In this document: positions 55,530 through 64,000 of the stretch, in pieces
How the letters are laid out: each line of letters starts with the position of its first letter
Position numbering within the stretch: position 1 is the stretch's first letter
Source: Novosphingobium sp.
Lineage (GTDB): Bacteria > Pseudomonadota > Alphaproteobacteria > Sphingomonadales > Sphingomonadaceae
Length of the DNA stretch: 64,000 bases
Reading direction: 5' to 3'
Assembly: GCF_027486195.1 (NCBI RefSeq)
Contig: NZ_JAIXPP010000070.1
Coordinates: forward strand, 1-64,000
Made by a program: the position numbers and the translations under genes
Notes under the pieces: model-generated
Database searches by the model: none
What the model was told of the DNA's origin: nothing
What the model saw: the letters and a program-made list of their open reading frames with translations, nothing else

Positions 55530-55612
55530 CGGGCACCCTTCTATCGGGAACGGCGGCAAAAAGGAAAGCATGCCTCTCCCCTTTGTGCCCGGTGGCGGTT
55601 AAGACCGGGCGC

Positions 55613-56263
55613 ATGAACTCTCCATTTCTCTTGATCGCAGCCGTGTTTCTCGCTGGCTATCTCGTCGGCTCGGTGCCGTTTGGTCTGCTGCTCACGCGCC
55701 TTGCGGGCGGGGGAGACATCCGCGCCATTGGCTCGGGCAACATCGGCGCGACCAACGTGCTGCGCACTGGCCGCAAGGGGCTAGCTGCCGCCACCTTGCT
55801 GCTTGACGCTGGCAAAGGGGCGCTGGCGGTGGTCCTGGCGGATTGGTGGTTCGCGGATGATTTCGGTTTCGCCACCTTGGCTGGTTTGGGGGCAATGGTC
55901 GGCCACTGCTTCCCGCTATGGCTCGGATTCAAGGGCGGGAAGGGCGTTGCCACTATGCTGGGCATCAGCTTTGCGCTGGACTGGCGGATCGGGGCCGCCG
56001 CCGCCGCAACATGGCTGGTGATGACGCTGCTGACCCGGATCTCATCGGTGGGAGGGATGAGCGCCGCACTGGCCGCGCCTGTAAGCGCCTTGGTCCTGCT
56101 CCGCATCCCCCGCACCGATATCGGCAATTTCACGGTCGGTCTGGATTTGTTTTTTGCGATGATTGGCCTTTCAATCATGGCGGCCATCGTGCTGTGGCGG
56201 CACCGCGCCAACATCGCCCGCCTGCGCGCCGGGACCGAGCCGCGCATCGGACAAAAGGGATGA
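55613..56263 (+). CDS. plsY: glycerol-3-phosphate acyltransferase PlsY
   Basis: Predicted protein of 216 residues with five or more membrane segments. GYLVGSVPFGLLLTRLAGGGDIR (first part), GSGNIGATNVLRTGRK and LGFKGGKGVATMLG are the PlsY signature loops that hold the acyl-phosphate and glycerol-3-phosphate. It starts membrane phospholipid synthesis. Its stop overlaps the dprA start (ATGA at 56260-56263), so the two are coupled. Confidence 0.95.
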   Translation: MNSPFLLIAAVFLAGYLVGSVPFGLLLTRLAGGGDIRAIGSGNIGATNVLRTGRKGLAAATLLLDAGKGALAVVLADWWFADDFGFATLAGLGAMVGHCFPLWLGFKGGKGVATMLGISFALDWRIGAAAAATWLVMTLLTRISSVGGMSAALAAPVSALVLLRIPRTDIGNFTVGLDLFFAMIGLSIMAAIVLWRHRANIARLRAGTEPRIGQKG

Positions 56264-57399
56264 GCCTCCCCGGGCCTGAGCTGTCTGACGCTGACGTTTT
56301 TGCGCGCATCCGCCTGCTGCGCTCGCCCGGCATCGGCCCCGTCAGCTATTTCCAGCTCCTGCGCCGCTTCGGCGATGCCACCGCTGCGCTCGATGCGCTG
56401 CCCGATCTCGCCGCGCGGGGCGGGGCGCCCTACCGCCCGATCCCAGCCGACCGGGTCGAGGCTGAGATCGCCCGCCTGCACGCCGCTGGCGGAGGCTATC
56501 TCTTTCACGATTCCCCGGCCTATCCGCGGCTTCTGTCCGCGTTGGAAACGCCGCCGCCGGTGCTCACCTGGCGCGGCGACCTCTCGCTGCTGGGGCAAGG
56601 CGCGGTCGCCCTCGTCGGTGCGCGCAATGCTTCTGCCGGGGCGTGCCGCCTTGCGCGGGACTATGGCGCTGCGCTGGCGGCGCGGGGCTATGCCGTCGTC
56701 TCCGGCCTTGCGCGCGGGATCGATGCCGCCGCCCATCGCGGCGCGCTCGCGGCCATGGGCCAAGGCGGCGGCACGATTGGCGTCATCGCCAGCGGGATCG
56801 ATGTGACCTACCCGCCAGAACATGCCGAACTGCAGGAGGACGTCGCCCGGCGCGGGCTGCTGCTTGCCGAAATGCCTCCGGGCACCGAGCCGCTCGCCCG
56901 CCATTTCCCCTTCCGCAACCGCATCATCGCCGGGCTCGCCGCAGGCACGGTTGTGGTGGAAGCCGCGCCGCGCTCAGGCTCGCTGATCACCGCCCGCCTC
57001 GCTGCCGAGGCTGGGCGCGAAGTCATGGCCGTCCCTGGCTCCCCGCTCGACAGCCGCTCGCGCGGGTGCAACGAACTGATCCGCGACGGGGCAATCCTCG
57101 TGCAGTCCGCTGACGATATCGCCGAGCTACTCGAACGCTTTGACGGACCGTCGCGGCTCAAGCTGCGCGAGCCGGTCTGGGCCAGTATGAACGAGCATTC
57201 CGTGCATTTTGCCCCTGAACCGGACGACGACGACGGCCCTGCCGAGATCGCCCATCTCCTCGGCATAGCTCCTGTCGCCACGGATGAGCTCATCCGCCAG
57301 AGCGGTGCCAGCGCAGGTGCCGTGCAGATGGCGCTGATCGAACTGGAACTCGCCGGCCGCCTGATACGCCATGCCGGCGGGCGCGTCTCGCTCGCCTGA
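56260..57399 (+). CDS. dprA: DNA-processing protein DprA
   Basis: Predicted protein of 379 residues. The N-terminal SAM-like domain opens IRLLRSPGIGPVSYFQLLRR in part; the Rossmann core has VALVGARNASAGACRLA, VVSGLARGIDAAAHRGAL, GGGTIGVIASGIDVTYPPEH and RFNRIIAGLA-type FRNRIIAGLA, and a C-terminal winged-helix-like part ends GRLIRHAGGRVSLA. It loads RecA on incoming single-stranded DNA in transformation. The AAAAGGG site lies within plsY. No other competence gene is nearby. Confidence 0.95.
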   Translation: MSLPGPELSDADVFARIRLLRSPGIGPVSYFQLLRRFGDATAALDALPDLAARGGAPYRPIPADRVEAEIARLHAAGGGYLFHDSPAYPRLLSALETPPPVLTWRGDLSLLGQGAVALVGARNASAGACRLARDYGAALAARGYAVVSGLARGIDAAAHRGALAAMGQGGGTIGVIASGIDVTYPPEHAELQEDVARRGLLLAEMPPGTEPLARHFPFRNRIIAGLAAGTVVVEAAPRSGSLITARLAAEAGREVMAVPGSPLDSRSRGCNELIRDGAILVQSADDIAELLERFDGPSRLKLREPVWASMNEHSVHFAPEPDDDDGPAEIAHLLGIAPVATDELIRQSGASAGAVQMALIELELAGRLIRHAGGRVSLA

Positions 57400-57517
57400 A
57401 GCGGCAGAACCTGCGCCGCTGGTTGGCAATAGTTCGGCATCAATTGACGCTACCGATTTTTACCTATTATGATCCGATTCGGACTTTGCCGGACGGCGAG
57501 GACAGGGGGACAGGATC

Positions 57518-58516
57518 ATGAAAAGCCGCAATTCCATTGCCTTGGCGCTTGCGTTCACTTCGCTCACGCTGCCCGGTTTCGCCCATGCGGGAGATACACC
57601 GCCAGTTAAGATTTCCGGCAAGGAAGCCGTGAAGGGCGCCACGGGCGTCGCCGTCGCGGCTTTCAACGTGGGTTTCATTTTCGAATCGACCGATCAGACC
57701 AAGGCGACCGGCGGGCTGATGGGCGCGTTCGGTGGCACCACCAAGGCCAAGTCTTCGCTCGTCGGCGTTACGCCTGAAATGATGCAGAAGATCGCCGATG
57801 CCGCCTACGCCGATTTCACCGCCAAGCTTGCCGCGGCGGGCCTTGTGGTCAAGGATCCCAGCACCGTCTTCGCTGCCCCGGAAATGGCCAAGCCCCATGG
57901 CCAGACCTCACCACTCGATGTCGGAATCGCGCTTGAAAAGAACAGCAAGGGCAAGGCGACCTATGTGAAACCCGCCGTGCTGCCCACGCTGATCATGGTT
58001 GCAGGCGATTTCCAGGGCAGCGGCCTTTCCAGCATGGGCCTTGCGATGGATGCCGGCCAGGCAGGCTATGCCCTTTCGCAATACGCCAAGGCGGCAGGGG
58101 TGCCGGTGGTCGACGTCACCTACCTGATCGATTTCTCGGACCAGAAGCGCCCCGGCGCGTTCAGCTTCGGCGGGCTTGAGGTCAACGCCAATCTCTCGGT
58201 CGTGCCGGGCTATAGCCGGATGACCGTGTTCGGCGCCAACGGCAAGACGACGACGGTCACGCTCAATCAGCCGGTCTCGGTCGATGGCGATTTCATCGAC
58301 AAGCGCGATGCCTCCAGCGGCACGGCCAAGACCACGCAGGCCGCCGCCAACGTTGCGGGTGGACTCATGGCGGCGATGGGCCATGGCGGCATGATGTTCG
58401 GCAAGACCCGCAAGTTCGAATTCAAGGCCAAGCCCGGCAATTACGAGGACGGCGCGGGCAAGGCAGCCGGTCTCGCCAACGATGTGCTGATAGGCCAGAT
58501 CAACGCCTTGAAGTGA
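57518..58516 (+). CDS. secreted protein of unknown function
   Basis: Predicted protein of 332 residues. A signal peptide (MKSRNSIALALAFTSLTLPGFAHA in two parts, cleaved near residue 24) is followed by an extended soluble domain with no cysteines and many glycines. Motifs include GVAVAAFNVGFIFEST, DFQGSGLSSMGLAMDAGQ and VPGYSRMTVFGANGK. I do not recognise the family. It is probably periplasmic or an outer-membrane-associated protein. GACAGGGGGACAGGATC lies before the ATG. It is a single gene between dprA and topA. Confidence 0.75.
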   Translation: MKSRNSIALALAFTSLTLPGFAHAGDTPPVKISGKEAVKGATGVAVAAFNVGFIFESTDQTKATGGLMGAFGGTTKAKSSLVGVTPEMMQKIADAAYADFTAKLAAAGLVVKDPSTVFAAPEMAKPHGQTSPLDVGIALEKNSKGKATYVKPAVLPTLIMVAGDFQGSGLSSMGLAMDAGQAGYALSQYAKAAGVPVVDVTYLIDFSDQKRPGAFSFGGLEVNANLSVVPGYSRMTVFGANGKTTTVTLNQPVSVDGDFIDKRDASSGTAKTTQAAANVAGGLMAAMGHGGMMFGKTRKFEFKAKPGNYEDGAGKAAGLANDVLIGQINALK

Positions 58517-58649
58517 CAGGGGGGAAGTGACAGCGGGCGTTCCGGACTGGACTTTCCTGAAAAGCTGCGCAGAACGCGGCGCTTGACGCGGGGCGCTTAG
58601 GGTCTCCACCCTCGCGCGTACGTGAAGCAGGAAAGTTCAGCCACACCCC

Positions 58650-61244
58650 ATGCAGCTTGTCATCGTCGAATCCCCGGCCAAGGCCAAGACCATCGAGAAG
58701 TATCTCGGCCCCGGCTTCAAGGTCCTCGCGTCCTATGGCCACGTCCGCGATCTCCCCGCGAAGGACGGTTCGGTTCGCCCGGACGAGGACTTCGCGATGG
58801 ATTGGGAGCTCTATGGCGACAAGGCGGCGCGGGTGAAGGCCATCGTCGATTCGGCCAAGGCCGCCGATCGCCTGATCCTCGCCACCGACCCTGACCGCGA
58901 GGGCGAAGCGATTTCGTGGCACGTGCGCGAGCTGCTGGCCAAGCGCAAGGCGCTGCCCAAGGAAGTCGAACGCGTCACGTTCAACGCGATCACCAAGGCC
59001 ACCGTCACCGAGGCTATGAAGCACCCGCGTGAGCTCGATCAGGACCTGATCGACGCGTACCTCGCCCGCCGCGCGCTGGATTACCTGTTCGGCTTCACGC
59101 TTTCGCCCGTGCTTTGGCGCAAGCTTCCCGGCGCCAAGTCCGCTGGCCGCGTCCAGTCGGTCGCGCTGCGCCTGATCGTTGAGCGCGAGCGCGAGATCGA
59201 GACTTTCAAGACTCAGGAATACTGGTCGGTCGTCGCCACACTTGAGCAGGGCGGTACCCCGTTCAAAGCACGCCTCGTGCGCTTCGAGGGCGAGAAGCTG
59301 GAGCGCCTCTCGTTAGGTAACGAAGGGATTGCCCTGCGCGCCAAGGCCCTCGTTGAGGCCGCGACCTTCCGTGTCGAGGAAGTTGATACCCGGCCGACTC
59401 GCCGCAATCCTTATCCGCCGTTCACCACCTCCACGCTCCAGCAGGAAGCCGCGCGCAAGCTCGGCTTCTCGGCCAGCCACACCATGCGCGTCGCACAGAC
59501 GCTCTACGAGGCGGGCGCGATCACCTACATGCGTACCGACGGCGTGCAGATGGATTCCAGCGCGATTCAAGCCGCGCGGGCGGCGATCAGCACGCGTTAT
59601 TCCGGGCACTACCTCCCCGAGAAGCCGCGCATCTACGAAACTAAGGCCAAGAACGCGCAGGAAGCGCACGAGGCGATCCGCCCGACCGATTTCAGCCACG
59701 ACCGTTACGGTAACGGGGATGAGGCCCGGCTCTACGACCTCATCTACAAGCGCGCGATGGCCAGCCAGATGGCCTCGGCGCTGATCGAACGCACCAGCGT
59801 TACCTTGCGCGAGGGCACCGGCAAGCACGAGCTGCGCGCGACCGGCCAGGTCGTAAAGTTCCCCGGCTTCCTCGCGGTCTACGAGGAAGGCCGCGACCAG
59901 AAGGCCGACGGCCCGGACGACGGTGAGGACGAGAGCAGCCTGCTGCCGATCATGAACCCCGGCGATACGCCCGCCAAGCGCGGGGTGGATGCCACCCAGC
60001 ACTTCACCCAGCCGCCGCCGCGCTATTCCGAAGCCAGCCTCGTCAAGCGGCTTGAGGAACTCGGCATCGGCCGCCCCTCGACCTATGCTGCCACGCTGCA
60101 GGTCCTCAAGGACCGCAACTACGTCCGTACCGAGAAGAACCGCTTCTTCGCGGAGGAAAGCGGCCGCCTGCTGACCGCCTTCCTCGAACGCTTTTTCGAG
60201 CGTTACGTTGCGTACCAGTTCACCGCCGGCATGGAAGACGAGCTCGACGACGTCTCTGGTGGACGCGCCGCGTGGAAAGCCGTGCTCGAAGCGTTCTGGC
60301 GCGACTTCAAGCCCAAGTCCGACGAGGTGATGGAGAAGAAGCCGAGCGAGGTGACCGCCGAGCTCGATACTTTCCTTGAGGACTATCTCTTCCCCAAACG
60401 GGAAGACGGCAGCGATCCGCGCCTGTGCCCCAAGTGCCAGGCCGGCCGCCTCTCGCTGCGCGGCGGGCGCTATGGCGCCTTCGTTGCCTGCTCGAACTAT
60501 CCCGAGTGCAAGTTCACCCGCAAGTTTGCCCAGGGCGGCAGCGAGGGTGAGGGCGGCGAAGGTGAAGATTCCGGGCTCGGCAAGGATCCGGTCAGCGGCC
60601 TTGAAGTCTCCCGTCGCACCGGCCGCTTCGGGCCCTACATCCAGCTCGGCGATGGTAAGGAAGCCAAGCGCGCTTCGATTCCCAAGGACATTCCCGAGCT
60701 CGATCTCGAATGGGCCCTCAAGCTGCTATCGCTCCCGCGCGAGATTGGCGTGCATCCGGAAACGGGCAAGATAATCACTGCAAGTATAGGGCGTTATGGC
60801 CCATACCTCGCGCATGATGGTAAGTATGGCCGACTTAAGTCGACGTCTGAAGTGTTCGAGACCGGTATGAACGCCGCCGTGGTCAAGCTCGCCGAAGCCG
60901 CCGCCGGGGCAGGGGCGCGGGGCAACCGCACGCCGGTTGAACCGATCAACACCTTCGGCCCGCACCCGACCTCGGGCGGTGAGATGAAGCTGCTGGCGGG
61001 CCGCTACGGTGCTTATGTCACTGATGGCACCACCAACGCCACGCTGCCCAAGGACGTGAAGCCCGAGGAACTGACCCTCGAACAGGCCATCGCCCTCATC
61101 GACGCCCGCGCCGCCGCTGCGCCCGCCAAGGGCAAGAAGAAGAAGGCTGCGCCGAAGAAGGCTGCCGCCAAGGCTCCGGCCAAGAAGCCTGCCGCCAAGA
61201 AGGCGCCTGCCAAGAAAGCCGCAGCGAAGAAATCCGCAACGTAA
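58650..61244 (+). CDS. topA: DNA topoisomerase I
   Basis: Predicted protein of 864 residues. It relaxes negative supercoils. The Toprim domain begins LVIVESPAKAKTIEKYLG with DPDREGEAISWH. The catalytic tyrosine is Tyr293 in TYMRTDG, preceded by PYPPFTTSTLQQEA. A zinc-finger CPKCQAG...CSNYPEC lies near 590-620, then two further topo C-domains (RFGPYIQLGDG, RYGPYLAHDGKY, RYGAYVTDG). The last 45 residues are a Lys/Ala/Pro DNA-binding tail of KKAAAK-type repeats. Codons 706-735 are unusually A/T-ended. Confidence 0.97.
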   Translation: MQLVIVESPAKAKTIEKYLGPGFKVLASYGHVRDLPAKDGSVRPDEDFAMDWELYGDKAARVKAIVDSAKAADRLILATDPDREGEAISWHVRELLAKRKALPKEVERVTFNAITKATVTEAMKHPRELDQDLIDAYLARRALDYLFGFTLSPVLWRKLPGAKSAGRVQSVALRLIVEREREIETFKTQEYWSVVATLEQGGTPFKARLVRFEGEKLERLSLGNEGIALRAKALVEAATFRVEEVDTRPTRRNPYPPFTTSTLQQEAARKLGFSASHTMRVAQTLYEAGAITYMRTDGVQMDSSAIQAARAAISTRYSGHYLPEKPRIYETKAKNAQEAHEAIRPTDFSHDRYGNGDEARLYDLIYKRAMASQMASALIERTSVTLREGTGKHELRATGQVVKFPGFLAVYEEGRDQKADGPDDGEDESSLLPIMNPGDTPAKRGVDATQHFTQPPPRYSEASLVKRLEELGIGRPSTYAATLQVLKDRNYVRTEKNRFFAEESGRLLTAFLERFFERYVAYQFTAGMEDELDDVSGGRAAWKAVLEAFWRDFKPKSDEVMEKKPSEVTAELDTFLEDYLFPKREDGSDPRLCPKCQAGRLSLRGGRYGAFVACSNYPECKFTRKFAQGGSEGEGGEGEDSGLGKDPVSGLEVSRRTGRFGPYIQLGDGKEAKRASIPKDIPELDLEWALKLLSLPREIGVHPETGKIITASIGRYGPYLAHDGKYGRLKSTSEVFETGMNAAVVKLAEAAAGAGARGNRTPVEPINTFGPHPTSGGEMKLLAGRYGAYVTDGTTNATLPKDVKPEELTLEQAIALIDARAAAAPAKGKKKKAAPKKAAAKAPAKKPAAKKAPAKKAAAKKSAT

Positions 61245-61253
61245 CGCCATCCC

Positions 61254-61282
61254 AGCCCTCTCTCCTTCAGCGGGAGAGGGCT
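61254..61282. terminator. hairpin between convergent genes
   Basis: AGCCCTCTC (61254-61262) pairs with GAGAGGGCT (61274-61282) across an 11-base loop. It lies 10 bases after the topA stop and 16 bases before the end of the convergent gene. No T-run follows on either strand, so termination is weakly supported; the sequence also resembles a common GC-rich intergenic hairpin repeat. Confidence 0.5.
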
Positions 61283-61297
61283 TGGATGAGGTGGATT

Positions 61298-61969
61298 TCA
61301 GCGCGGTGTAGCAAACCAGATCGTGTGCTTCGGCCCCTTGCCGTTAGAGCGCGCCGCGACGCGGATATCCTCGACCGCGAAGCCGTTCTTCTCCAGCCGC
61401 CGGGTAAACGCCGGGTCCGGACCCGCCGACCACACCGCCAGCACCCCGCCGGACGTGAGCGCCCGCCGCGCTGCCCGCAGCCCTGAACTGCTGTAAAGCG
61501 CGCCATTGCCATCGCGCACCACGCCGTCCGGGCCATTGTCGACATCGAGCAGGATCGCATCGTAATCGCCTTGCGCCCCGTCGATCACGCTGCCCACATC
61601 GCCCATGATCAGCCGCACGCGGGGATCGTCGAGGCATCCAGCTGCGACTTCCGCCATCGGCCCGCGCGCCCAGTCGATGATCTCGGGCACCAGTTCGGCC
61701 ACCACGAGCTCTGCCTTTGGCCCCAGCACCTCCAGCGCGGCGCGCAAGGTAAAGCCCATGCCATAGCCTCCGATCAGCAGCGCCGGAGCAGGCCGTCCTT
61801 TCAGCCGACGAATCGTCTCTGTGGCGAGCGCGATTTCCGATCCGCTCATCCGGCTGCTCATCAGCTCGTTCTGACCCATCACGATCATGAAATCGCGGTC
61901 GTGGCGAAAGAGCCTGAGTTCGGTGCCGCCCGGCACTTCAGCCGTACCGAGCAGTTCACGCTGTATCAT
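61298..61969 (-). CDS. spermidine-synthase-fold methyltransferase-like protein
   Basis: Predicted protein of 223 residues. LLIGGYGMGFTLRAALE is the cofactor-binding loop, ELVPEIIDWARGPMAEVA the second conserved block and LIMGDV then AILLDVDNGPD the third, as in the spermine/spermidine synthase superfamily. The gatekeeper residues of true spermidine synthases are not all recognisable, so polyamine synthesis is not assured; the window already carries an independent spermidine route. It lies 22 bases after the DUF4239 gene on the same strand. Confidence 0.8.
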   Translation of the reverse strand: MIQRELLGTAEVPGGTELRLFRHDRDFMIVMGQNELMSSRMSGSEIALATETIRRLKGRPAPALLIGGYGMGFTLRAALEVLGPKAELVVAELVPEIIDWARGPMAEVAAGCLDDPRVRLIMGDVGSVIDGAQGDYDAILLDVDNGPDGVVRDGNGALYSSSGLRAARRALTSGGVLAVWSAGPDPAFTRRLEKNGFAVEDIRVAARSNGKGPKHTIWFATPR

Positions 61970-61991
61970 GTAGTAGTCCTTCCAGGGCGCC

Positions 61992-62750
61992 TCAGCGCAG
62001 GCTTTGCGCCACAGTATCCAGCTCTTCCTGCGGCACGATGATCGCGCCGCTGCGCGGGCTGTCGAGATCGAGGATCGTTACGTAGGCTGCCGCCAGCAGC
62101 GTGAAGAATAGCACAGAGCTGATCCCGCTGCGCCAGTCCGCGCGTCCGGTGGTGAAGCCCAGCAGCGCCGTGCAGGCACAGCAGTAAAGCGCCAGCAGCG
62201 CCAACACTTCGCTGGGAAGCCGAGCCGATCGCGCGGCATGGCGCTCGGTCGTGATGTCGCACATCGCGTTGTAGGCCTGCACCAGCACCGGCCCGCGCGT
62301 ATCAGGCGGCATCGAGCGCAGTGCGGCAAACAGCGCATCGCCAAACGTACCGCATTCGCGCGCACTGGCCGAGTGCGCCGCCTGCCACGCATCGTCGGGC
62401 GCATTCCGACCGACTGCCGCACGCGTTCTGGCGTAGTGCGCCAGTTCTGCAGCAAGTGGCACGCGCTGGCGCTCCTCAAGCAGCGCCAGCCGGGTCGACA
62501 TCGTGCCGATCGCATTTGCCTCCTCGATCACCAGCAGCCGCCGCGTCTCGTATCGGCCGATGGCAAGGCTGAAGGCAAAGGCCATGAGCAGCGCAAGCAG
62601 TCCGAATGCGCCCGAGAGCACATAGCTTTCGCCAGCTGTCTCGGTGCCCGTTCCCGCCCGCCGGTGCAGCGCCACGCCCAGACGCCACAGCGCGATCATT
62701 GCAAGAAGCAGTCCCACGCCCGGAAGCACCAGTGCAAACGCCGCCCCCAT
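61992..62750 (-). CDS. DUF4239 membrane protein
   Basis: Predicted protein of 252 residues. Four hydrophobic segments: about 5-25, 45-65, 183-200 and 208-230. The central ETRRLLVIEEANAIGTMSTR segment, then the DxSxxSA-like loop near 120, and the ending SPRSGAIIVPQEELD fit the DUF4239 family, a membrane protein of unknown function in Proteobacteria. It lies 11 bases after era on the same strand. Confidence 0.78.
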   Translation of the reverse strand: MGAAFALVLPGVGLLLAMIALWRLGVALHRRAGTGTETAGESYVLSGAFGLLALLMAFAFSLAIGRYETRRLLVIEEANAIGTMSTRLALLEERQRVPLAAELAHYARTRAAVGRNAPDDAWQAAHSASARECGTFGDALFAALRSMPPDTRGPVLVQAYNAMCDITTERHAARSARLPSEVLALLALYCCACTALLGFTTGRADWRSGISSVLFFTLLAAAYVTILDLDSPRSGAIIVPQEELDTVAQSLR

Positions 62751-62761
62751 CGCCGCCTCCC

Positions 62762-63670
62762 TTACTTCACCCAGTCGAGCCCGATTTCCTCGTAGATTTC
62801 CTTGGCCTCGGCCCAGCCTTCCTCCACCTTCACATGGAGGAACAAGTGGACCTTCACGCCCAGCAATTCGGCCAGTTCCTTGCGTGATGCCTCGCCGATC
62901 GCTTTCAGCTTCGAGCCGCCCTTGCCGAGCACGATCGCCTTCTGGCTGTCGCGCGCGATCACGATCTGCTGGTGAATCTCGATCGAGCCATCGCGCCGCG
63001 TCGCGTAGCTCTCGGGCCGCACCGCGCTGTCATACGGCAGTTCGTCGTGCAACTGGCGGTAAAGCTGCTCGCGGGTGATTTCGGCGGCGAGCAGACGCTC
63101 GCTCGCATCGGAGACCTGATCTTCCGGATAGTGCCAGGCGCCCACCGGCATCCGTTCGGCCAGCTTCATCTTCAGCTCCGGCACCCCGTCACCGGTCAGC
63201 GCCGAGACGAAGAACACCTCATCGAACCCGCCCTGCGGCGACAGCTCCGCTGCCATCTCCAGCAGCGGTTCCTTGGCAATCGCATCGACCTTGTTGAGCA
63301 CCAGGATCTTGCGCTCAGTGCGATCCTTCAGGCTCTCCAGGATGGGTTCCAGATAGTCGCGCTTCTTCTTGCGGCCATCGACCACCAGCAGGATCGCATC
63401 CGCACTTTCTGCGCCTTCCCACGCGGCGTGAACCATGGCGCGGTCCAGCCGCCGCCGCGGCTCGAACAGGCCCGGCGTGTCGGCCAGAATGAGCTGCACC
63501 CGCTCGCCGCCCGGCAGATCCTGCAGCGCGATCCCCATCAGCCGCGCGCGCGTCGTCTGCGCCTTGGCCGAGACGATTGCCACTTTCTGGCCGACGAGTG
63601 CGTTGACCAGCGTTGATTTACCCGCATTGGGCGCGCCGATCACCGCCACGAGTCCGCAATGTTCCGTCAT
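62762..63670 (-). CDS. era: GTPase Era
   Basis: Predicted protein of 302 residues. It assembles the 30S ribosomal subunit. G1 GAPNAGKST, G3 DTPGLFEP, G4 NKVD and the G5 SALTG are intact; the C-terminal KH domain binds the 16S rRNA 3' end (VLGKGGSKLKAIGEASRKE). The ATG at 63668-63670 is preferred (MTEHCGLVAVIG); an in-frame ATG at 63685 overlaps rnc. It begins 7 bases after rnc, matching the conserved rnc-era pair. Confidence 0.96.
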   Translation of the reverse strand: MTEHCGLVAVIGAPNAGKSTLVNALVGQKVAIVSAKAQTTRARLMGIALQDLPGGERVQLILADTPGLFEPRRRLDRAMVHAAWEGAESADAILLVVDGRKKKRDYLEPILESLKDRTERKILVLNKVDAIAKEPLLEMAAELSPQGGFDEVFFVSALTGDGVPELKMKLAERMPVGAWHYPEDQVSDASERLLAAEITREQLYRQLHDELPYDSAVRPESYATRRDGSIEIHQQIVIARDSQKAIVLGKGGSKLKAIGEASRKELAELLGVKVHLFLHVKVEEGWAEAKEIYEEIGLDWVK

Positions 63671-63677
63671 GTTCGTA

Positions 63678-64000
63678 TCACCCATAGCGCGCCATGAACG
63701 CCGCTGCTGCGCCGCGCTCTGCTTCCTGCTTGCTTGAACCTGTTGCCTGTTCGGCGCCGACGCCGGCCACTTCGACCCGCACGGTAAACACCGCCGCGTG
63801 ATCCGGTCCGCTGCGCTCCAGCAGTGTGTAGACCGGCGGCTTGCGGCGATTGCCCGCCGCCCATTCCTGCAGCGCCGCCTTGGGGTGCTTGCGCTGCCCT
63901 GCGCCGCCCGCCATCGCCGGTTCCCACGACTTGCGCACAAAAGCGCGCGCGGCATCGAAGCCGCGTTCGAGGAACAAGGCCCCGATAAGCGCTTCCATCA
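63678..64000 (-). CDS. rnc: ribonuclease III, 3' part
   Basis: Only the last 107 or so codons of RNase III are in the window; the 5' part is beyond the edge. The visible beginning MEALIGALFLERGF carries the second catalytic glutamate of the EALIGA motif. The dsRNA-binding domain follows: HPKAALQEWA, VFTVRVEVAG and SSKQEAERGAAAAFM. It processes rRNA precursors and dsRNA. It stands directly upstream of era. Confidence 0.93.
   Translation of the reverse strand, partial: MEALIGALFLERGFDAARAFVRKSWEPAMAGGAGQRKHPKAALQEWAAGNRRKPPVYTLLERSGPDHAAVFTVRVEVAGVGAEQATGSSKQEAERGAAAAFMARYG

Overview
The window is GC-rich, densely coded bacterial chromosome, almost certainly from an alphaproteobacterium of the order Sphingomonadales (Novosphingobium/Sphingobium/Erythrobacter-like). 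The evidence is a succinyl-CoA-type 5-aminolevulinate synthase, an ETF-ubiquinone oxidoreductase, a GAAC-N7-GAAC LexA-type direct repeat, a single LolC/E permease with LolD, a large TonB-dependent receptor, and a carboxyspermidine-type polyamine locus with a eukaryote-like ornithine decarboxylase. I see no tRNA, rRNA, CRISPR array, insertion sequence or prophage. Genus assignment is inference from gene content; nothing was searched.

Layout. 1-5305: the 3' end of sdhA, then small secreted or periplasmic proteins and two metallopeptidases (a neutral zinc peptidase and an M28 aminopeptidase). 5386-10065: guaB, an RsmB-like m5C RNA methyltransferase, a TPR protein, then rppH with an HSL-type esterase on the minus strand. 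10313-15613: korA-korB (2-oxoacid:ferredoxin oxidoreductase), a DUF457-type membrane hydrolase that seems to start at CTG, and a photolyase. 15933-18597 (minus): a PilZ protein, an SDR and purF. 18772-25871: lolC/E-lolD, glutathione peroxidase, an AT-rich foreign-looking membrane-protein gene, and dnaE. 25900-29640: an acyl-CoA synthetase operon with DUF1330, YbjQ and an unknown protein, facing a radical SAM protein whose start lies at a LexA-like box. 29786-35412: a methyltransferase, moaB, a soluble lytic transglycosylase, a decayed uracil-DNA-glycosylase homologue, and ETF-QO. 35463-42060: a small low-GC ORF, ispE, a 28-bp perfect inverted repeat, N-formylglutamate amidohydrolase, ilvD, NAD(P)HX repair (NnrE/NnrD fusion) and an RlmD-type methyltransferase. 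42050-49077: a MAPEG protein, a serine/threonine dehydratase, and the polyamine locus. 49208-57399: a TonB receptor, hemA, an MBL-fold protein, murI, plsY and dprA. 57518-64000: an unknown secreted protein, topA, a spermidine-synthase-fold protein, DUF4239, era and partial rnc.

The most coherent system is the polyamine locus. Ornithine decarboxylase makes putrescine. The saccharopine-dehydrogenase-like enzyme and the NspC-type decarboxylase then convert putrescine to spermidine via carboxyspermidine. The leader of the ornithine decarboxylase gene (about 47720-47853) carries three successive hairpins. The last buries the G-rich ribosome-binding region and contains a complete 19-codon reading frame that stops one base before the TTG start. 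This looks like a polyamine- or ornithine-responsive translational switch of the kind known upstream of alphaproteobacterial speF genes.

Other points that stand out are the AT-rich orphan membrane protein before dnaE, the CTG-initiated gene after korB, the LexA-like box on a probable leaderless radical-SAM mRNA, a SoxR-like 18-bp dyad between two convergent genes, and several enzyme folds with altered active-site motifs (UDG-like, MBL-like, DnaE PHP domain).
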